Source of the DNA: an uncultured Bacilli bacterium
GTDB lineage: Bacteria; Bacillota_I; Bacilli_A; RF39; UBA660
Direction: 5' to 3'
Assembly (NCBI GenBank): GCA_947625005.1
Contig: CANQNA010000081.1
Coordinates: 1 to 6,427, forward strand
Length of the DNA stretch: 6,427 bases
Position 1 is the stretch's first letter. Every line of letters begins with the position of its first letter. Shown here piece after piece: positions 4,083-6,427 of this stretch. The position numbers were made by a program, and so were the translations under genes. The notes under the pieces were generated by a model. That model was not told where the DNA came from and did not search any database. It saw only the letters and a program-made list of their open reading frames with translations.

Positions 4083-4805
4083 ATGAAAGCATTTAAAAAA
4101 AGAAATTATATCAAAGATCGTTCAATTATAATAGGATGTTTAATCTTCTTTTTTGTTGGCTTTTTCCTTTTCTGTTTTAGTAAATATTTATCACCCAGTA
4201 TTGTAAATATTAGCAAACTGAAAATTAATGAAGTTACTACTAATATAATAAATGATGCAGTACTTAATTATAAAAAAAGTGGAGTAGATTTAAATACCTT
4301 AATAAAAAGTACCACTAATGAAAAAAAAGAAATTATTGCTGTAGATTTGGATATGGAAAATGCTTATAAAATATTAGAAGACCTAGCCCAAGAAATAAGA
4401 CAAAACATCCAAAAATTTCAATTTGGCGAATATAAATATTATAATATGGAATCATTATCCGTAATAAATAATGGCTTGATTATCGCTATCCCATTGGGAG
4501 CAGCATCTGGAAAACATCTAATTGTTAATTTAGGGCCTAAAGTTCCCGTTAAAATATCTTTTTTAGAAAATTTAAAAGCTAACTTACGAACGGAAGTCAA
4601 AGCATACGGCATAAATAATTCTTTAGTCAATGTTTATATTAAATTTGATATAGAACAAAATATAGAAATGCCTAGTGCTGCTGATTCCTTTTCTAATGAA
4701 TATGAAATGCTTTTGTCTTCTAAATTAATTTATGGAGTTGTTCCAAATTTTTATGGAGGCTATAAAGGTGGAGAAACAGAAATAGTAAATATACCTGTAA
4801 ACTAA
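4083..4805 (+). CDS. yunB: Sporulation protein YunB
   Basis: The protein is 240 residues, close to the family length of about 250. It has a basic N-terminus, one membrane helix (15-33), and then an extracytoplasmic domain. Family landmarks include Ile-Ile-Asn-Asp-Ala-Val after the helix, Ile-Ala-Ile-Pro-Leu-Gly-Ala-Ala-Ser-Gly near the middle, Asn-Leu-Gly-Pro-Lys-Val-Pro-Val-Lys, and Val-Lys-Ala-Tyr-Gly-Ile-Asn-Asn-Ser-Leu. Near the end comes Gly-Val-Val-Pro-Asn-Phe-Tyr-Gly-Gly. In B. subtilis, YunB is a sigma-E-dependent mother-cell protein needed for efficient sporulation; its biochemical role is unknown. The ATG at 4083 has no ribosome binding site, and no other ATG/GTG/TTG lies before the membrane helix. 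The predicted promoter places the transcript start on this ATG, suggesting leaderless translation. Unknown tail-anchored proteins are encoded on either side. Confidence 0.93.
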   Translation: MKAFKKRNYIKDRSIIIGCLIFFFVGFFLFCFSKYLSPSIVNISKLKINEVTTNIINDAVLNYKKSGVDLNTLIKSTTNEKKEIIAVDLDMENAYKILEDLAQEIRQNIQKFQFGEYKYYNMESLSVINNGLIIAIPLGAASGKHLIVNLGPKVPVKISFLENLKANLRTEVKAYGINNSLVNVYIKFDIEQNIEMPSAADSFSNEYEMLLSSKLIYGVVPNFYGGYKGGETEIVNIPVN

Positions 4806-4836
4806 AAGATTTTTTAAAGTAAAACGTGTAAAACAA

Positions 4837-4845
4837 TGCTATACT
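4837..4845 (+). promoter_or_regulatory. Extended -10 promoter of the gene at 4869
   Basis: TGC-TATACT (4837-4845) is an extended -10 with one mismatch to TATAAT; the -35 region is poor. A transcript would start near 4852 with a leader of about 17 bases. The in-frame ATG at 4836 lies inside this promoter, which argues against its use as a start. Confidence 0.45.
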
Positions 4846-4858
4846 ATTATAGTAAAGT

Positions 4859-4864
4859 AGGTGA
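4859..4864 (+). promoter_or_regulatory. Ribosome binding site AGGTGA that fixes the start at 4869
   Basis: AGGTGA lies four bases before the ATG at 4869, the same geometry as at 198-203. The ATG eleven codons upstream (4836) has no such site. Confidence 0.7.
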
Positions 4865-4868
4865 AGTA

Positions 4869-5651
4869 ATGGATACAGTGTTTGTAAATTCTTTTATAGA
4901 TAATGGTATAAAAAACTATCTACTTTTACGTAATGATAAAGAGTATGCCAAAGAGCATATGTTTGAAATATTTGTAATAAGATGTTTAATAAAAATTTAT
5001 GGAGAAATAAATATTATAAATCCTTATAAAATTCATAGTGAAACCAGCTTCAAATGTAATTTACTAATGTATGGGCTTAGTGAAAAAGAAATGAATAATT
5101 TTTTTAAATATTGTGAGTCCTATGATTTATGGCTTAATGCTAAAGAAGTTACTAAAACAGATTTAACCACTAAAATAGAAAAAATATTGGTTGATATGGT
5201 GGTATCTAAAAGTAGAAAACATATTCTTAACGAAGAAGAGCTAGAATTTTTTGATGAATTCTTTGATCCTATGCAAAACAAATTAGCTAAACTTCATTCT
5301 TTAATAACAGATAATAATGATATAATTCCAAATTATTGGAAAAGAAAAAAATTAAGCTTTAATAATAAAATAAGTTTAGTTGATATTCGAACAGATTTAC
5401 TAGCCAGTGATGATTATGCTAATTATGGAATTAATATTAAAGATGTAGAAACTCTATCACATGATGATGTAGAAAAATTAAATAATAAAATTCAAGAAAA
5501 AGAAAAGAAAAATAAATTTAGAAAATTTAAACCTAAAAAAATAATAATTTCCACCGGCAGTGGTTTTGTTGATACAATAATGTTATTAAGTATTATGTCA
5601 ACAGAAATTATGATAGGATTAGTTTTAACTTTTTACTTTATGGGGAGATAA
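4869..5651 (+). CDS. Unknown protein with C-terminal membrane anchor
   Basis: I do not recognise this 260-residue protein. Residues 1-200 look like a folded, mostly helical soluble domain with ordinary complexity. It includes Phe-Ile-Asp-Asn-Gly-Ile-Lys-Asn-Tyr-Leu-Leu-Leu-Arg-Asn near the start, and Cys-Asn-Leu-Leu-Met-Tyr-Gly-Leu about a quarter of the way in. A basic linker (211-224, eight or more Lys/Arg) precedes one membrane helix at about 233-257 that contains Glu246, and only three residues follow. By the positive-inside rule the domain faces the cytoplasm and the protein is tail-anchored. It sits between yunB and yutD; yutD starts two bases after its stop, so these two are one operon. 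A link to YunB and sporulation is possible but rests only on position. The start at 4869 is chosen for its ribosome site. Confidence 0.78.
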   Translation: MDTVFVNSFIDNGIKNYLLLRNDKEYAKEHMFEIFVIRCLIKIYGEINIINPYKIHSETSFKCNLLMYGLSEKEMNNFFKYCESYDLWLNAKEVTKTDLTTKIEKILVDMVVSKSRKHILNEEELEFFDEFFDPMQNKLAKLHSLITDNNDIIPNYWKRKKLSFNNKISLVDIRTDLLASDDYANYGINIKDVETLSHDDVEKLNNKIQEKEKKNKFRKFKPKKIIISTGSGFVDTIMLLSIMSTEIMIGLVLTFYFMGR

Positions 5652-5653
5652 CA

Positions 5654-5950
5654 ATGAAATATGTATTTAATGGAATAGAATATGACTTAATTAATAATGA
5701 AAAAGACGCCTTTAATTTAGAAGAAATTGAAGAAAAAATTACGGATTATTTTGTCGATTTTGATTATATTTTAGGTGATTGGGCTTATGGAAAAGTTAGA
5801 TTAAAAGGTTTTTATGAATCAAATAATAAAAAAGCAAAAGAAATGAATGATATAAAAAATAAAGATACTTATTTGGAAGAAAATTGTGCCTATGGGTGTA
5901 AATGGTTTTTATTAAAAAAAGTTATTAGTAAAGAAAAAACAAATCAATAG
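5654..5950 (+). CDS. yutD: YutD family protein (DUF1027)
   Basis: The protein is 98 residues, about the usual length of the family. The core signature is Phe-Asp-Tyr-Ile-Leu-Gly-Asp-Trp-Ala-Tyr-Gly-Lys-Val-Arg-Leu-Lys-Gly-Phe-Tyr at 36-54. The second conserved block is Tyr-Leu-Glu-Glu-Asn-Cys-Ala-Tyr-Gly-Cys-Lys-Trp-Phe-Leu-Leu at 73-87, with Cys78 and Cys82 spaced as Cys-x-x-x-Cys. YutD is a small cytoplasmic protein kept across Bacilli; its function is unknown and I assign none. The start follows GGGGAG (5642-5647), which lies in the last codons of the preceding gene, so the two are translationally coupled. From memory, yutD and yunB also lie near each other in B. subtilis, so the neighbourhood seems partly conserved. 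Confidence 0.92.
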   Translation: MKYVFNGIEYDLINNEKDAFNLEEIEEKITDYFVDFDYILGDWAYGKVRLKGFYESNNKKAKEMNDIKNKDTYLEENCAYGCKWFLLKKVISKEKTNQ

Positions 5951-5965
5951 TTGAATATTTTTTTT
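5944..5965 (+). terminator. Weak possible terminator after yutD
   Basis: TCAA (5944-5947) can pair with TTGA (5951-5954), with the TAG stop codon (5948-5950) as the loop. Eight T's follow at 5958-5965. Four pairs make a weak stem, and the 3' arm doubles as the -35 of the next promoter. Confidence 0.25.
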
Positions 5966-5979
5966 AGCTATGTTATAGT
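5951..5979 (+). promoter_or_regulatory. Sigma-A-type promoter of the DUF1292 gene
   Basis: TTGAAT (5951-5956), a 17-base spacer and TATAGT (5974-5979) preceded by TGT (5971-5973) make a good extended -10 promoter. The -35 begins at the first base after the yutD stop codon. The leader would be about 20 bases. A second -10-like TAGAAT is at 5985-5990. Confidence 0.6.
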
Positions 5980-6005
5980 TGTATTAGAATAGTGAGGGAT
6001 TTTTT

Positions 6006-6293
6006 GTGCAAGATCAAATTACAATTATTGAAAATGGCGCTAGTCAAAATGTAGAATTAATAAGTTATTTTGAATTAATTAATACTGGTAAAAAATATTT
6101 ATTTTATACTTTAAATGAAAAAGTAGAAAATAATTTAGTTAAAATGTATGCAGCAACTGCTGATAATAATGGTAAAATTTTTACTTTAGGTCCTGAAATG
6201 TCTGAGGATGAATGGGCTACTTTAAAAAATGTGATGAAAACTGTCTTAACTGGTGGCGCAGATGCGAACGTTAAGTATATATATGTAGATTAG
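6006..6293 (+). CDS. DUF1292 family small protein (YrzB-like)
   Basis: The protein is 95 residues and starts at a GTG, eight bases after GAGG (5994-5997). The layout is that of DUF1292 proteins: a short N-terminal strand (Gln-Ile-Thr-Ile-Ile-Glu-Asn-Gly), Val-Glu-Leu-Ile-Ser-Tyr-Phe-Glu-Leu, then Gly-Lys-Lys-Tyr-Leu-Phe-Tyr-Thr. A strand pair with Val-Lys-Met-Tyr-Ala-Ala-Thr and a final Glu-Asp-Glu-Trp-Ala-Thr-Leu-Lys-Asn-Val-Met helix complete it. The family is widespread in Bacillota (B. subtilis YrzB), cytoplasmic and of unknown function; in many genomes it sits by yrrK/yrzL, which are not seen here. The C-terminal Val-Lys-Tyr-Ile-Tyr-Val-Asp strand is longer than I expect. The TAG stop (6291-6293) shares its final G with the GGAGG of the following gene, so the two are cotranscribed. 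Confidence 0.82.
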   Translation: MQDQITIIENGASQNVELISYFELINTGKKYLFYTLNEKVENNLVKMYAATADNNGKIFTLGPEMSEDEWATLKNVMKTVLTGGADANVKYIYVD

Positions 6294-6303
6294 GAGGCTT
6301 ATT

Positions 6304-6427
6304 ATGACAAAAGTTATAGCATTACAAGAAACTCAATTAGGTAATGAAGGATTAAAAGGAGCATATAAGGCTGGAAAGACTATGGTTAATAATGCAAATG
6401 TAATTAGTTCAATAGGAGAAACTCCAG
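6304..6427 (+). CDS. Unrecognised protein, N-terminal 41 residues (runs off the right edge)
   Basis: An ATG six bases after GGAGG (6293-6297) opens a frame that stays open to the window edge. It begins MTKVIALQETQLGNEGLKG and continues with a polar, Gly/Ala/Asn-rich stretch without a signal peptide or membrane helix. Codon use matches the neighbouring genes and the ribosome site is ideal, so it is very likely a real gene, in an operon with the DUF1292 gene. I do not recognise the family from this fragment. Confidence 0.75.
   Translation, partial: MTKVIALQETQLGNEGLKGAYKAGKTMVNNANVISSIGETP

Noticed and set aside
4439..4630. Minus-strand open frame of 63 codons
   Set aside because: Antisense to well-conserved yunB segments; a shadow frame.
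4803..4822. Possible terminator after yunB
   Set aside because: A T-run is present but no stem longer than three continuous pairs forms.
4836..4868. Longer start for the second tail-anchored protein
   Set aside because: Falls within the likely -10 element and has no ribosome site; AGGTGA precedes 4869.

Overview
The window is gene-dense, very AT-rich DNA from a low-GC, spore-forming member of the Bacillota. I infer an uncultured gut-type lineage near Erysipelotrichia/Mollicutes-like Bacilli. The evidence is the strong A/T bias, AGGAGG/AGGTGA ribosome binding sites, genes typical of Bacilli (yutD, DUF1292, UPF0316) and three sporulation genes or gene fusions (cotJA-cotJB, cotJC, yunB). Tryptophan is encoded by TGG, so the standard bacterial code fits. 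All eleven complete genes end in TAA or TAG and none in TGA. I see no rRNA, tRNA, CRISPR array or mobile element. No gene-free stretch exceeds about 130 bases.

Layout. 1-699: a divergent pair, the start of a UPF0316/DUF5698 membrane protein on the minus strand (cut by the window edge) and a CmpB-type membrane protein on the plus strand. 763-1768: a two-gene spore-coat operon with a CotJA-CotJB fusion overlapping cotJC (manganese-catalase-like), closed by a clear terminator. 1897-2939: a membrane-anchored, cysteine-free thioredoxin-like protein, a terminator-like hairpin over its stop codon, then trmL, a tRNA wobble-base methyltransferase. 2979-3164 (minus): a one-cluster ferredoxin with a near-consensus promoter. 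3270-5950: an unknown acidic tail-anchored protein, the sporulation gene yunB, a second unknown tail-anchored protein, and yutD. 6006-6427: a DUF1292 protein translationally coupled to an unrecognised gene that leaves the window.

How the parts fit. CotJ proteins and YunB act in the mother cell in sporulating Bacilli, where cotJ and yunB are under sigma-E control in B. subtilis. The yunB promoter here resembles a sigma-E site and would give a leaderless transcript. The thioredoxin-like gene has a similar but weaker site beside a sigma-A-type promoter. The two unknown tail-anchored proteins flank yunB and may belong to the same spore-envelope programme, but only position supports that. The DNA is unusually compact: several terminator hairpins contain or touch stop codons, and predicted 5' leaders are about 0 to 25 bases.

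Starts were revised for three genes because the longest frame had no ribosome binding site: the CmpB-like gene (208), cotJC (1211) and the second tail-anchored protein (4869).
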